Notes: generated by a model not told the origin, from the letters alone. Positions 11,920 through 22,773 are shown, counted from the first letter of the stretch. The stretch: DNA of 64,000 nucleotides from Verticillium longisporum (GCA_019188255.1 JAETXT010000001.1:2480001-2544000), one strand, 5' to 3'. Numbers and translations are program-made.

Positions 11920-12120
11920 ATGCCTTCCTACACCCAGAAGAACGGCGGCGGACACTCCGGCTGCAGCATCATGAAGAACGGTGGCGGACACTCCGGTTGC
12001 AGCATCATGAAGAACGGCGGCGGACACTCCGGCTGCAGCATCATGAAGAACGGCGGAGGTCACTCCGGCTGCAGTGTCATGAAGAACGGCGGTGGCCACT
12101 CCGGCTGCGCTATCATGTAA
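11920..12120 (+). CDS. Five-repeat CaaX peptide precursor, probable hybrid-type (a-factor-like) pheromone precursor
   Basis: Single exon, 66 residues: MPSYTQ followed by five 12-residue units KNGGGHSGC(S/A)(I/V)M. Each unit ends in a CaaX-type box (CSIM three times, then CSVM). The last unit places CAIM at the true C-terminus, a canonical farnesylation signal for a Met-ending box. There is no signal peptide, no transmembrane segment and no KR/RR pair, and single Lys residues separate the units. Family knowledge: Trichoderma reesei HPP1 and Fusarium relatives are hybrid pheromone precursors with repeated GC(T/S)VM motifs and a terminal CaaX box. This protein shares the repeat-plus-CaaX design but differs in unit sequence and in lacking dibasic sites. 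An alternative is a His/Cys metal-binding peptide, since each unit has one HSGC. The gene is certain as an open frame; the pheromone role is inference. Confidence 0.75.
   Translation: MPSYTQKNGGGHSGCSIMKNGGGHSGCSIMKNGGGHSGCSIMKNGGGHSGCSVMKNGGGHSGCAIM
11938..12117 (+). repeat. Five tandem 36-bp coding repeats
   Basis: Units start at 11938, 11974, 12010, 12046 and 12082, with no spacer. Units 1 and 3 are identical. The others differ mainly at third codon positions; the only amino-acid changes are Ile to Val in unit 4 and Ser to Ala in unit 5. Confidence 0.95.
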
Positions 12121-13111
12121 GAGCCTCACGCGACTTAGACTGGGAGGCCCGAAAGCAAAGCGCCGTACTACCGGGGGCCCATATCCCATGCTCTGTCTCG
12201 TTTTCGATACGCCCTCTTCGCCAACATGATAATCTCCAACCACCATCGAAGTCCAGCGCAACTTGTCACGCCTTGCAGCCACTGCAACCAATTATCATTC
12301 GGACGAACCAGGCGCACACCCCTTCCAAAGATAAAAAAAACAACGAAAACCCTTTTCAACGCCATTCATTTCTGCAAAAACAGTTCACCTTCACCCTATA
12401 ACGACAAGACATGTTGCTGTTACAGGACGCTGTGACGACATGATATTTGTCTTACTTTTGTACTCTGAAAGGACGATTGTTCGCAAGTCGAACGTATGTG
12501 TCTCGGCACGAATCCGTCAATCACAAGGGAGGTCGAGTTTTGGGATACCAAGGATACCAAGCAAGGCCCAGGTTCATAGCCCTCTCAATAAATAACCGAT
12601 GGAACCTTCGCAGAACGTTGTGACATGTACAATGAACAAGTTGCCAATGCTTCACATCGCGAGCAGTTCGTGACCCTCGTGTTGATGCCAATCAATAGAA
12701 GGATGAAAAGCCTTATGATTGGGTATCGGAAGAATAGCCTTGGACCGAAGGAGCAGGAGCTTGATGTCTTGTCGTCTTCCAATATGGACGGACATACTGA
12801 ACGGGTTCTTGTCGATGATAGGTGCTGTGAGGAGGCAATGCACTGCACTGTGTGGACAGGGGCGCATACCTGGGGCGGCCAAGGCATGCTGACTGGTGGA
12901 CCCTGTCACGAACTCGCACAAATGGCAGGCGTAGCTCCACTATCCTGTGACACCGCCTGCTTTACCAGGCTGGATACTGGCAGAAAAAGTTTATCAGCAA
13001 CAAAATTTACAGGCAAGTCCCACTAGAGGTCGGGACGCCGTGCAATCGGTCGGGCAACATCTCGTCCTACCTTCTGCATCTCGAGACTTGCCATCACCAA
13101 CGGCAATCACC
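12121..13111. other. Intergenic
   Basis: Holds the 3' UTR of the repeat gene (A-rich patch near 12330) and the upstream region of EBP2. The open frame at 12625-13026 has no coding character I can support. Confidence 0.5.
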
Positions 13112-14471
13112 ATGGGAAGGAGCGCTTTGAGAATGGCTCTTGCGGCTGAAAAGGGCCGGGACCCGAGAGACAGAAAGCTGAAGCGCGTTCTCAAAGAGAA
13201 GCATCGTGCGAAGGTCGACAAGAAGAACATCGGCGTTCAGGACGTAGATGAGGACGAGGACGAGGATGAGGACGCCGAAGACGAATCAATGGAAGAAGAG
13301 AACAAGGTATGCTACATTGCAGTAATGCGCGAATTGGCGTACCTCATACTTACCTGTCCGTCTAGTCTTTTGACATCGATGCCTTGAACGATTCGGACAG
13401 TGACTCCGAGTCTGAGATCGAAATGGAAGAAAAGATCATCCGCCCGAAAAACGACCCCCCTACCAAAAAGCGAGCGGAGAAAGTAGTGGCAGACGATGAA
13501 GAGGAGGACGAGGAGGAAGATGAAGAGGACGTCCCGCTTTCGGATCTCGAGGGTGAAGAAGAGCGCGACGACATGGTCCCTCATACAAGGTTGACCATCA
13601 ACAACAAGGCCGCTCTTCAGGCCGCACTAGCCCGCATTTCCATCGACACCTCCTCTTCTGCCCCCTTCGCCACGCACCAGTCCATTGTCTCCTCCAAACC
13701 AACGGCAGAAGCCATCCCTGACGTCTCCGATGACCTGCAGCGTGAACTGGCCCTTCTATCGCAATCGTTGGAAGCCGCACGAAAGGGCCGCTCTCTTCTA
13801 ATCAAAGAGGGTGTGCCGTTTTCGCGCCCGGGTGACTACTTTGCCGAGATGGCCAAGGACGACGGTCAAATGCAGAAAGTCAAGGAGAAGCTTGTTGAGG
13901 AGGCCACCGCGAAGAAGGCGGCTGCTGATGCCCGCAAGCTGCGCGACCTGAAGAAGTTTGGAAAGCAGGTGCAGATCGCGAAGCTGCAGGAGAGGCAAAA
14001 GGCAAAGAAGGACACTTTGGAGAAGATCAGTCTTTTGAAGAAGAGTAAGTCGAGAAATCCCTTTCTAACCCCCTTCTCTTTGGCCGGCGCCATATTTCAG
14101 TTGCTTTATTTAGCCTTTCTCGCGTATTCCGTACTAACAAGTGTGCAGAGCGACAGGAAGGGTCGTCTTCGAACCTCGGTACCAACGAAGGAGATCTGTT
14201 TGACGTTGCTGTGGATAATGAGATCAAGGGCTATGGCAACTCGAAGACTGGTGCAGGTCGAGGTCGTAATGAACCCAATGCGAAGCGTCAGAAGAAGAAC
14301 GACAAGTATGGATTCGGCGGCAAGAAGCGACACTCCAAGTCTGGAGATGCCGTTAGTTCAGGCGACGTCAGCGGCTTCAACAACAGGAGGGGTCCTGGCG
14401 TCTCCAAGGGACGGGTCACCAAGTCCCAGCGACCAGGCAAGAACCGGAGGAAGGCTATGGCGAGCAAATAG
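13112..14471 (+). CDS. EBP2: rRNA-processing protein EBP2
   Basis: Exons are 13112-13306, 13366-14044 and 14149-14471, giving 398 residues. The protein acts in the nucleolus in 60S subunit assembly and 27S pre-rRNA processing (family knowledge). The start at 13112 gives a MALAAEKG motif near the N-terminus, followed by two acidic Asp/Glu runs. The conserved EBP2 core follows at about residues 130-290 (LQRELALLSQSLEAARKGRSLL, then FSRPGDYFAEMAKDDGQMQKVKEKL), ending in a long Lys-rich coiled coil. The C-terminus is the conserved basic tail (KYGFGGKKRHSKSG, RGPGVSKGRV, KNRRKAMASK). Both introns have consensus donors, and the second has a TACTAAC branch point. The spliced frame is intact. Confidence 0.93.
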
Positions 14472-15443
14472 AACTGTCGCGGTCTTGTGCTTGAGTGAAT
14501 ACCCATACATTGCAGTGTCCTCACTTTGGCAAGCCGGTTGTGGTCGTGCTCTTACTTCCGCGACCCATGTGGGCTCAGAACGCATCGTCGAAGTGACAAG
14601 TTGCCTTGACTGGTTCTACGCTGACATGTACGATCACAGCCATCGAGGTACATATGATTGCATGCAAGTCTACCTCCCACCAAGCGACCCACACAGCTGT
14701 GACAATCAAGATTGAAAACGCGCATCAAAGGAAGTAACCAGACGTGACGTTATGCCTTTTGTCTCATAAAAATACGTACATCGTCGACGACTCAGGCGTC
14801 TGTTGTCTATCGGGCTTGTACGGCAAATCCAATTTGCATCCGTCAGAGGGGTTGAAGCCAAGCAATAGGACGTCGCTATGACCGAGACCTCCTTATCTAC
14901 CGATCCTGTGCATGACGTGCCTTATGACATTCTATCCCTCGCAGAGTGAGGCATGATACACATTGTAGATTGTGTGATGCTCCTTGCTGCAAATGCCGAC
15001 CCGTCCCGAGAAACCGAAAGACTTCCGTCAATGTCGGACTTCATTGCCAACACAAAATGAAGAGCTCCTCCAAATTGGGTATCGCCCAGGTGGCCGATAG
15101 AACAGTTTCAGTTCAGCCACATGATATGTGAGCATCAGAAACATAAGTGACAGTGGTGAAAGGGAGGCGTTCGCCAAAGGAACGTGCAGTGGAACAGGAT
15201 TTTGGAGAAGCATTCGGCTGTATCGAATCATCTTGACGGACTTGACCCCTAAGCTCGCAATGCTTGTTTGAGAAAAAAACCGTGGTATCGAGAAAAAACG
15301 CCATGCAGATGAAAATGCTGTCCTGCAATGCAATGGCCGCCTGCGCGTGGAGCCAAAAAAGAAATCAAACATGACGCCGCTATACACACTTCAGAGAGGA
15401 AAGAGGAGTTGACTGTGCATGGAAGCCATCCTCATTGTCCACA
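14472..15443. other. Intergenic, convergent 3' ends of EBP2 and MUB1
   Basis: No supported gene. Short open frames here overlap on both strands without homology. Confidence 0.5.
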
Positions 15444-17359
15444 TTACTGTGATGCAGCTACGCACCAGTGTCGGTGGAAAGCCCATGCACTCTTCTGACA
15501 TTCCTTGCTGCAGTACTTTGTGCGGCGGCAGCGCCGGCACTTAGCGAATTGGCGAGTGAACTCCTCCCATTTGCCGCATTGGTAGTAGGCACACTGGCGA
15601 ATGCCACCGCGCGTGTCGTCCTTGCGACAGAGGTTTCTCATCACCACGCCAGCCCAGTACTGCATGTCTGGGCTGTGGTGCCGCACTGTAAAGTTTTCCA
15701 CAAGTGGGAAGATGTTGAAGTCGTTGGGCAGGAGATACTCCTCTTCCATCTTTTCTTCGTCAGGAGAATCCAACACTGACTCATCCCCGTCGAAATAGCG
15801 TAGCTGCTTGCCCATCTTCAACTTGGGTACTAGATGACTCTTCTGAAAATATGAACGCAAGCCACAGTACTTCGAAACGTATGCCAGCAGCTGAAGGGAC
15901 ATCAATACATCCTCTTCGCGAGGCATGGATGCCAGGATCTGTGCATTGGGGACGAAGTGGCGGTCAAGTAGATAACGAGGCACACTAGCGTTCGGTAGCG
16001 ACGGCTGAGGAGGAGTGACCATGGTCTGTCGATTAGGCGAAAGCCCCATTGGCGGTACTGGCGCAGGAGCGGCGTTGTTGGCAATGCTGCCGTCGACTGG
16101 GCCACGGTGTGAAATGTTAAAAGCACCAGTCTCCTGGGTCTCGGACACAGTCGGAGGCGTCAGTTCAATGGCAGCAGAGCCTGCCAAAATATTTTCACCC
16201 TCTTCCATTGTGATGTCCTGGATGTTGACAGCAGACGGAATTTCTCCGGTTCCGGACATCTCTGTATCGGCTGGGGACTCGTCTGACTGCGCATCGTCTC
16301 CGACGAGATCGTCAGAGTCAGCAGTTGAATTCTGATGTCTAATCGAGGGTCGACGCCTCGCACGGCTGTTAGGGCCCAGGATCGAGTGGGGCCGGACCGA
16401 TGGAGATCGAGATTGCGGTGGTGGCAGAGGCGTCGTAGGAGATGTCGGCTGTGACGTGAGGCCAAGCGGTCCGAAGGGAGCCATTGATGCCAGGCGGTCG
16501 ACATCGCGAACCGGGCGTACAAAGCATCGCCGACATCGACGGGTGGCGGCGGTGGTATAGCTGTTGCAAGAGGTTGGATGACTTGGCGAGATGTGCTAGC
16601 CACGCCACTACGGGACTCTGTCGGCCTGTAGTGATGGTGGTGGTGATGATGGTGGTGATGGTTGTGATGATGATGATGACGGTGGGAGCCCTGGAAAGCG
16701 TGCCTTTCATTTGCCGTTGGGACGGCAAACTGCGGAGCATTTCCCGTGGGCGTCACGTCGTTTTGGTTTGTGGCAGCAGATGAAGGGCCTGCATATGTGG
16801 CGGACACGTCGATCGAAGGGGGCGGCGCTTGTCGGCGCGAACTCCGTTGATCAGCCTCAACCCGGCTGGATCGATTGGTGAAGGAGGACGCCTTGGTGAC
16901 GCTGCGATGCTCATGACTCCTGTGTCTGTGGTGCTCCTTTTCTTTGTCTTTGGCTTCTTCTGCCTTTTCGCGGCATTTCTCAATGACCTTGATGTAGTTG
17001 TCAAGGATAGTGGCAATGACAGGAACCATGTCTGCTTCCACGACGCGTGTGCGCACATTTTCTGTACCTCTGACGCCAATGTTGACCACGCACTGGAAGG
17101 CCAGGTTCCACTTCCACATATCCATCATGTCCTTGCTACGGCCGCGCTTCAAAATGCAAACCAAGCGTTCGATGCCGCCATCGACGGTGAGGATGTCGCG
17201 AATGCGTGCAGATGACGTGGTCAGATAGGCCAAATGGTTCAAGGAGTTGATCAAGGGAAGCGTCGAGGTACAGTCGAGGGCCCTCCGGTCGTACAGGGCG
17301 GTGGTGATACCGACCGACGCCTTGTTGACGTTGGGAATGCTAAAGTTTACTTCCCTCAT
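15444..17359 (-). CDS. MUB1: MYND-finger protein MUB1 / SamB; frame broken once near 16515
   Basis: The start at 17359 gives the family N-terminus MREVNFSIPNVNKASV. An ARM-like region (residues ~1-130) precedes a disordered part with a run of about fifteen His. The C-terminal MYND zinc finger has C-x4-C, C-x2-C and C-x3-C pairs and ends in HRHWC. MUB1 partners the E3 Ubr2 to ubiquitinate Rpn4 in yeast, and SamB is needed for septation and conidiation in Aspergillus (family knowledge). The first ~280 codons and the last ~350 lie in different frames. The switch is at GGGCGTAC (16513-16520), where one additional G would give ALYRPVRDVDRL and exactly 639 codons. There is no acceptor AG between the two frames at the junction. 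A 50-nt upstream intron is possible but would remove a conserved stretch. Confidence 0.88.
16630..16690. repeat. His-codon microsatellite within MUB1
   Basis: Imperfect GTG/ATG triplets on the plus strand encode the His run of MUB1 on the minus strand. Confidence 0.85.
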
Positions 17360-19359
17360 GGTGGGCAAGTGAAGTCTGATGTGTTGAGTAGGCTCAAGTC
17401 CTTAATGTCGCACGAAGTGCGGAAATATTATGTGTAGGGCGATTCAGGGCAGGCAAAAGTCGTGCCAGGGCGCTAGGCGGAGGTCGGTATAGGGGATGCG
17501 ACGGTCGCAAAGGAAGAAATGGTCGCTCGTCACAAAGACGACGATGGCGTGGATGGAAGTAGTGGGTTGTCGAGTGTATCTGTCCCGCCAGGCCTGATGG
17601 GGCGAGTTTGAGGGCCTAGCGGAGGAAGCAAGGCTGGAACCAGGGGGTGGACGACCCGATGAGAGGTCGAGATTGACAAAGCCGAGTTGCAAGGAAGCGG
17701 CGTTTCAGACGGTCGGGAGTATGGGGCGAGGCGACCGGGGAGGTGACGAGGAGGGAGGTGCAGCAGCAGCAGCAGCAGAAAAAGAGGTAGTAGGATGTCG
17801 ATGCAGATCCGGTCCAAATGCCTCAGACTCGGACGATGGATGTGGATGAAGGCCGAGACGATGTATCGACAACGGAAGCGGAAGCGGCTTCAGTCGAGCA
17901 TGGGGAATCGGGCATGGGAGACAAAGGCTGAAAGCGAGACACAATAAGCCGCAATCGTCAGAATGATAGGGGGGCAAAGGTCGAAGAGAAGGGAGAAGAC
18001 GATGCGTGACAGCCGATGAGGATGAGTCGATGGGGCGGCGGGTGGTGAGAGGGGAGGTGCGAGTGGGAGGTTGGGCTTGGGGAGATGTTCTCGTCTGTCT
18101 TTCTGCATGCACCATACACACACGACCAGACACGAGGGTGAACAGTGAGGGATGGGTAATGGGAGTTGGGGTCCGGGCTGGGCCACCCAGGTCAGGACAA
18201 GTCAGGGAGGAGCCAATAAGCGGGACCTGGGAGGCGAATGTTGAACGGCTGGGCTGGGCACAGGCTGCTTCCATTCACCATCACTGGAAGGAACTCGGTG
18301 ACCAGGCCCTGGCGTCAGCTGAGTGGGTGGGGGGGGCGGTACTTTCAGAAGGCCAGTGGCCAACGTCTGGAGACTGTGGGCGTGCCGCCTGTGGATGCCA
18401 CTGAGCACAGCGCTGGTGCATTATAAATACAGTGCATCAACTGTGGGGCAGAGGTAGTGCATCACTGAAATTTCGAATGGCAAGCGCGGCCAAGCCCGCA
18501 CCTTTCGATCGGGATGGAGGTACTTGTACCTTGGCTGCCCCTTGAGGCACTTGTCGGCCGGGCCGCTGGTAGTAGTGGTATGGTGGGAGACGTAGTAAGC
18601 AATTTAGAGGGGCACAAGCACCCAAGCATGCCAAGGCCGCTGCGCTGCTAATAAGGGGAATGGATGCTTGTACTGCTGTCACGTCTTCGGCTGCCTTGTC
18701 CTTGTCGCCATCGGCGGCTTGATCCAATGATCTGGGTTGATCGACCATCAGGGTGAGTGAGCTACCTATGATGAACTTTGTCAAGTATCATATGGGGCAC
18801 CTTCCGGGTTCCTACTACTATCATTACGCTGTCTATTTGCAATGCTAATTCTGTCATTCGAACGCAGAACTCTACCTCTACGCATCGTCGCGGCTTTCAT
18901 TCCTCAGATGTGTTCGGCAAGTGCTGTGTCTTGGCCAACAGGGTCACCGAATTTCACAGGCCGAAGGACTTGAGCCCCCCGACACAATGCAGACGCGTCC
19001 ATCACCTATCGACTGTGACTATTGTTTGTTGTCATTGCCGCTGCCGCTGTTTCTGCCGTCCAAGTACATTTCCATCCACGTTCATCCAGCGGCTTCGTTG
19101 CCGATTGGTACTCGCGCCGCCGATTTGCCGCTCCGAACCCTCACAGCGCTTACGAGGTCCAGCCACATCGTCAGGGGCGGCGTCAGGCCAAGTAAAGATC
19201 CCGCCCTCTGGAACCAACTGCCATGCTGTGCGCTCGCTCTGGCCTCGCTCCAAGTGTTGCGTTGTGCACAATGTTTGTTTAGATATCCACGGTAGGTTTT
19301 CAGTATCCGCCGAGTTCTGCATCCTGCCGCCCCTTCCATCTCCTTGGTTGGATTCATGC
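17360..19359. other. Intergenic, 2 kb upstream of MUB1
   Basis: GC-rich, with a (CAG)6 tract at 17761-17778. Open frames on both strands (for example 17705-18274 minus) are Pro/Ser-rich readings of biased composition. None shows a domain or splice pattern. An unrecognised non-coding RNA cannot be excluded. Confidence 0.45.
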
Positions 19360-20436
19360 TCAATCGCCACTTATCTTTGCATGTCGGAAATATTTCATGC
19401 CCACCCAAGCCACAACCACCCAAACCCATGCCATTATACATGTCAATATGATGAGTGCTGGGTAGTACCCCACGATGGGTAACGTAGGATCATCTTCCAG
19501 CTCGGGAGGCGCGTAAGGTGTTGTGCCCACATCCCATGCCCAGCTCCAGACGCCCAGGCACGATCCCATACCTACCACGAAAACAACCCACGTCACGGCC
19601 AGCACGACCCAGCCCCACCACTCCGTATCGGAGTAGTCCCAGTCCGAGTCGGCGGCTGGTACGGGCGTACTCGCCATGCCGCTGTACGCCAGAGGAGACC
19701 TTCTCCGGAGAGGTTGCTCACCCGCTCGACTTCCAAAGTACGAGTCTGAACCAGATGAAAGTGAGGGGTCTGACTCAGGTCGCGACGTTGCAAGGCTGCA
19801 GTTCGACATGTGCGGGAGATCATCCTCATCTGTCGTCGAGTTGGTGGAGCGAGTAGGGCTGGCAACGTTCAGCTCGACTTCGGGAGCTTGAGGGGATCTC
19901 AGTGATGGCTTTGGGACATGAGACTCGCTTGTCTTGTTCGTGGTGACTTCACCCAAGCTGTATGGTAGCATGGTGGCGTCTGTTACCCTGAGTCCCAGAG
20001 CAGAATGCTCAGACGTCAAATCGGCCGCTGGACTTGCCGCCTCCGGCCTGCGACTGGTAGCATGACCAATATCGATCGTGAGTTGCTTCGCGTCTCGGCG
20101 CTCTCGTTGTGCCCCTCTGCCGAGCAAAGCAACCTTTCTAAGGGAGCCAGTTCGGCGACGTGATTTTTGCTGCTGCACGATAGTGCCCATGGCGCGAGGT
20201 GAGGAGGAGTCTGAGGTAACCCCTTCGCCGTCTCCTTCATGCCTCGTCCTGGCATCCGACGCTGTTGGTTTCATAAACGATAACTTGGAGAAAAGACTAG
20301 CTCCAGAGCCGGAACGTCGGTGGGAGCTGGCAACGAGTGAATGTCCTGGATCCTTGCGATGAGCGGACGTTGGGTGGTTCTCAGCCCCCTTTGCCGAGCC
20401 TGGCCCAAACTCTTCGCCATCGATGGGATGTTCCAT
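19360..20436 (-). CDS. Conserved two-transmembrane fungal protein, unknown function
   Basis: Single exon, 358 residues from the ATG at 20436. The first ~255 residues are low-complexity, Ser/Thr/Pro-rich and basic (for example QQQKSRRRTGSLRKVALLG), typical of a disordered cytosolic region with phosphosites. The C-terminal ~100 residues are quite different. Two Trp-rich transmembrane helices are seen (WWGWVVLAVTWVVFVVGMGS, and PALIILTCIMAWVWVVVAW), joined by a loop with Trp-rich and PELEDDPTLP segments, followed by a short cytosolic tail GMKYFRHAKISGD. My recollection is that this membrane module is conserved across filamentous ascomycetes, but I cannot name a function. Start choice is uncertain because the N-terminus is low complexity. 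Confidence 0.72.
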   Translation of the reverse strand: MEHPIDGEEFGPGSAKGAENHPTSAHRKDPGHSLVASSHRRSGSGASLFSKLSFMKPTASDARTRHEGDGEGVTSDSSSPRAMGTIVQQQKSRRRTGSLRKVALLGRGAQRERRDAKQLTIDIGHATSRRPEAASPAADLTSEHSALGLRVTDATMLPYSLGEVTTNKTSESHVPKPSLRSPQAPEVELNVASPTRSTNSTTDEDDLPHMSNCSLATSRPESDPSLSSGSDSYFGSRAGEQPLRRRSPLAYSGMASTPVPAADSDWDYSDTEWWGWVVLAVTWVVFVVGMGSCLGVWSWAWDVGTTPYAPPELEDDPTLPIVGYYPALIILTCIMAWVWVVVAWVGMKYFRHAKISGD

Positions 20437-21151
20437 ATATGTGAACCAAACTGGAAGGGTTGGCGCGTTGTGAGGCCTCCTGATGTTGAAGAAAACAGAT
20501 TGGGTTGTCGTCTATCAGTGGGTCGGAATCGAGTGAACAAGTAGTATTGACGTGAATCTGGCACTTTCGAGACGCAAATCGGCCGAAGGCGACGCGGTTA
20601 TCTTGATGTCGCTGACTAAGCTGCCGAACGAAAACAGGCAAGGTACCTATCCAGTGTAGCTAGAGTCAAGCTCATGAATAGGAGCGAGCAGTGAGAGAGC
20701 AAACCTCTAGGCCATCTATTTTCGATTGTCAAGCAGCGTGTTTTGAATTCACGCAAGGCAAGGCAAACACCCCTGAGAACGACAACGTGCTTTGCTATCG
20801 ATTTCGAAATTGCCCAATGCAGTCATAAGGATGGAACCAAAGTCAACGACCCCTGTGCAAGTTGACAGCCACTTGCCTGTTTGGATCTTAGCATGGAACA
20901 TGGGCGCGTCGTCAGAACAGCCAGATAGTCGTTGACAAGGCCTCTTGCATCTCTCCAACCACGTAACAAAAACAAGTCTCATGCGCAGCTGTGGCCTCAA
21001 TTCGAGCGCCTGCTTGGGCTACGACACCGGCGCCCCCTGACTGGCAAGCCTATGCTACCGCGTGGTCAATAGAAGACCCGGGGCGGCTTTTCTACCATCT
21101 GCTCTGTATCGCCTCCTTCACTTCGCATTCCACCCCCCTCCTCCTCCAACC
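20437..21151. other. Divergent promoter region
   Basis: Separates the two-TM protein from the Zrg17-like gene. Includes GGTACC near 20643 and a CT-rich leader just before 21152. No gene was found. Confidence 0.5.
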
Positions 21152-22406
21152 ATGGCCGACCTAGACCAATCTGTCGACGACAGGCCACCGACCACTGCCA
21201 GCCCGTTCAATTTCCAGACACAAACTATTTCGACGTCGCCTGTCAAGTCGGTGAGCAACACGCGACGCGTATCTTGACCAGTGACACGATGCTGACGACA
21301 GCAATCAGAACATCGGACAGCGTCGTGGGCATCGCTACAAACATAGCTCCATCTCGACCCAGCATCAGATCTTCAAGGAGCCACCGCAACGGCCGCCTCC
21401 CGTTCTGCCCGCTTCGCTCCCGATACCGACACTGAAAGACGCTCGCGAGCGCATGACAACCGAACAATGGCATAGTCTATACTGGTCACTCTGTCATCAT
21501 GCCGTGGCCTCCTTCCTCTTCTTCCAGTCCAAAGGTTCGCTGGGCATCATGGCGCTCTCCCATCTTGTCTTCTTCGATGCTGGCAGTGCCCTCATCTGCG
21601 TTGCCGTCGATGTATTGGGCAACTTTGAGGTCTGGCGCCGCAGCAGCATTCGTCATCCCTTTGGCCTCGAGCGCGCCGAGGTTATCGCTGGCTTCGCCAT
21701 GTCCATTTTCCTTCTCTTTGGAGGTTTCGACCTGGTGTCCCATGGACTGAAGCACTGGCTCGAGAGCAAAGGCGGCCATGAACCGCATCACGACCACAGC
21801 CACGACTACGTCCCTACGGGCGAGGTTGAGTGGGTTGCTGGTGCAGCAGTCATCAGCACGCTGGTCTCGACTTATTGGGTCAAAAACCACGCACGAATCG
21901 CCAGGATCATGCGCGCCTCATGGCTGTCTGTGATCTCCCACCATTTTAGCAACGTCTTCCACGTCTTGACCATCTTCTTTTCGACCTTGGTACTCCTCTT
22001 GCCGCTGCTACCAGGAGATCCCATCTTCTGGGATCGGACGCTGTGCGCTGCCATCGCATGTGCCATGTTCGTCTTCGGTGCTCAGCTTGGCACAGCTCAA
22101 GCCTCCATGCTGCTCATGGCCTACCGCGGCACCAAGAGCACGGATGGGGTTTCTTCCGTCATGAAGGAGATTGAGGCGGAGCCGAACATCACACGAGTCG
22201 ACGAGGCACAATTTTGGCAAGTACACTACGGACTGTGCATGGCCAATCTGAAGATTTCCGTCCCGAGGGGATGCGATGAAGGAACCATCAGTAAGCTGCG
22301 AAGTCGAATTTCGTCGCTCATCCAGAACCGCCTCGGTGAGGGCTATGGGCGGGGCTCTAGTTTGCGATGGGAGGTAACCATCCAGACCAGCATTGACCCG
22401 AATTAA
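21152..22406 (+). CDS. ZRG17: Cation diffusion facilitator, Zrg17-like zinc transporter subunit
   Basis: Exons are 21152-21250 and 21309-22406, giving 398 residues. A cytosolic N-terminus (HRYKHSSISTQHQIF, then PPPVLPASLPIPTLKDA) is followed by six predicted membrane helices and a His-rich loop HEPHHDHSHDY. In helix 5 the usual HxxxD zinc site reads H-H-F-S-N, so the acidic residue is replaced. Helix 2 has SHLVFFD, with altered spacing. Family knowledge: yeast Zrg17 is a CDF subunit that pairs with Msc2 to load zinc into the ER and secretory pathway and lacks the full metal site itself. The C-terminal cytosolic domain is of the CDF dimerisation type. The assignment to Zrg17 over other CDFs rests on the N-terminal motif and the degenerate site. 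Confidence 0.83.
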
Positions 22407-22773
22407 AACTTGGAGGTGTTGGGTCGCGGAAAAATATGGCGCCTGGCGTTACACACACGTTCTCACGCATCGAGTTGGACGGCTTCGTACGCTCAGTGTA
22501 ATGACAAGAATAAATAAGAATCGAGCAGGGTATCCATATACCTTAGTAAACATTGATCCTTCGCGAAATCGCAGGAAAACCTGCCAAGGCTACACAGAAA
22601 ACCGACCAATCTTGTCCTCCCTTTGTAGGAAACAAATCCGCGCTGTGTTGGGTCAGGGGGGTGACGGACTTTCAATCACCACTCACCACCACGACGTCCA
22701 AAGACTCCATGAACACCTTTAAACGCCTGTAGCGTATGTGCTGCCGCATTCGTAACGGCATGACGTGATCTTC
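22407..22773. other. Intergenic, convergent 3' ends
   Basis: 367 bp between the Zrg17-like gene and MGM1. Nothing recognisable. Confidence 0.6.

Noticed and set aside
11938..12117. CRISPR-like or non-coding satellite reading of the 36-bp repeats
   Set aside because: Units are contiguous, in frame and protein-conserved with silent drift. This is a coding repeat.
17705..18274. 189-codon minus-strand frame upstream of MUB1
   Set aside because: Pro/Ser/His-rich translation of skewed composition. No domain, start context or splice support.
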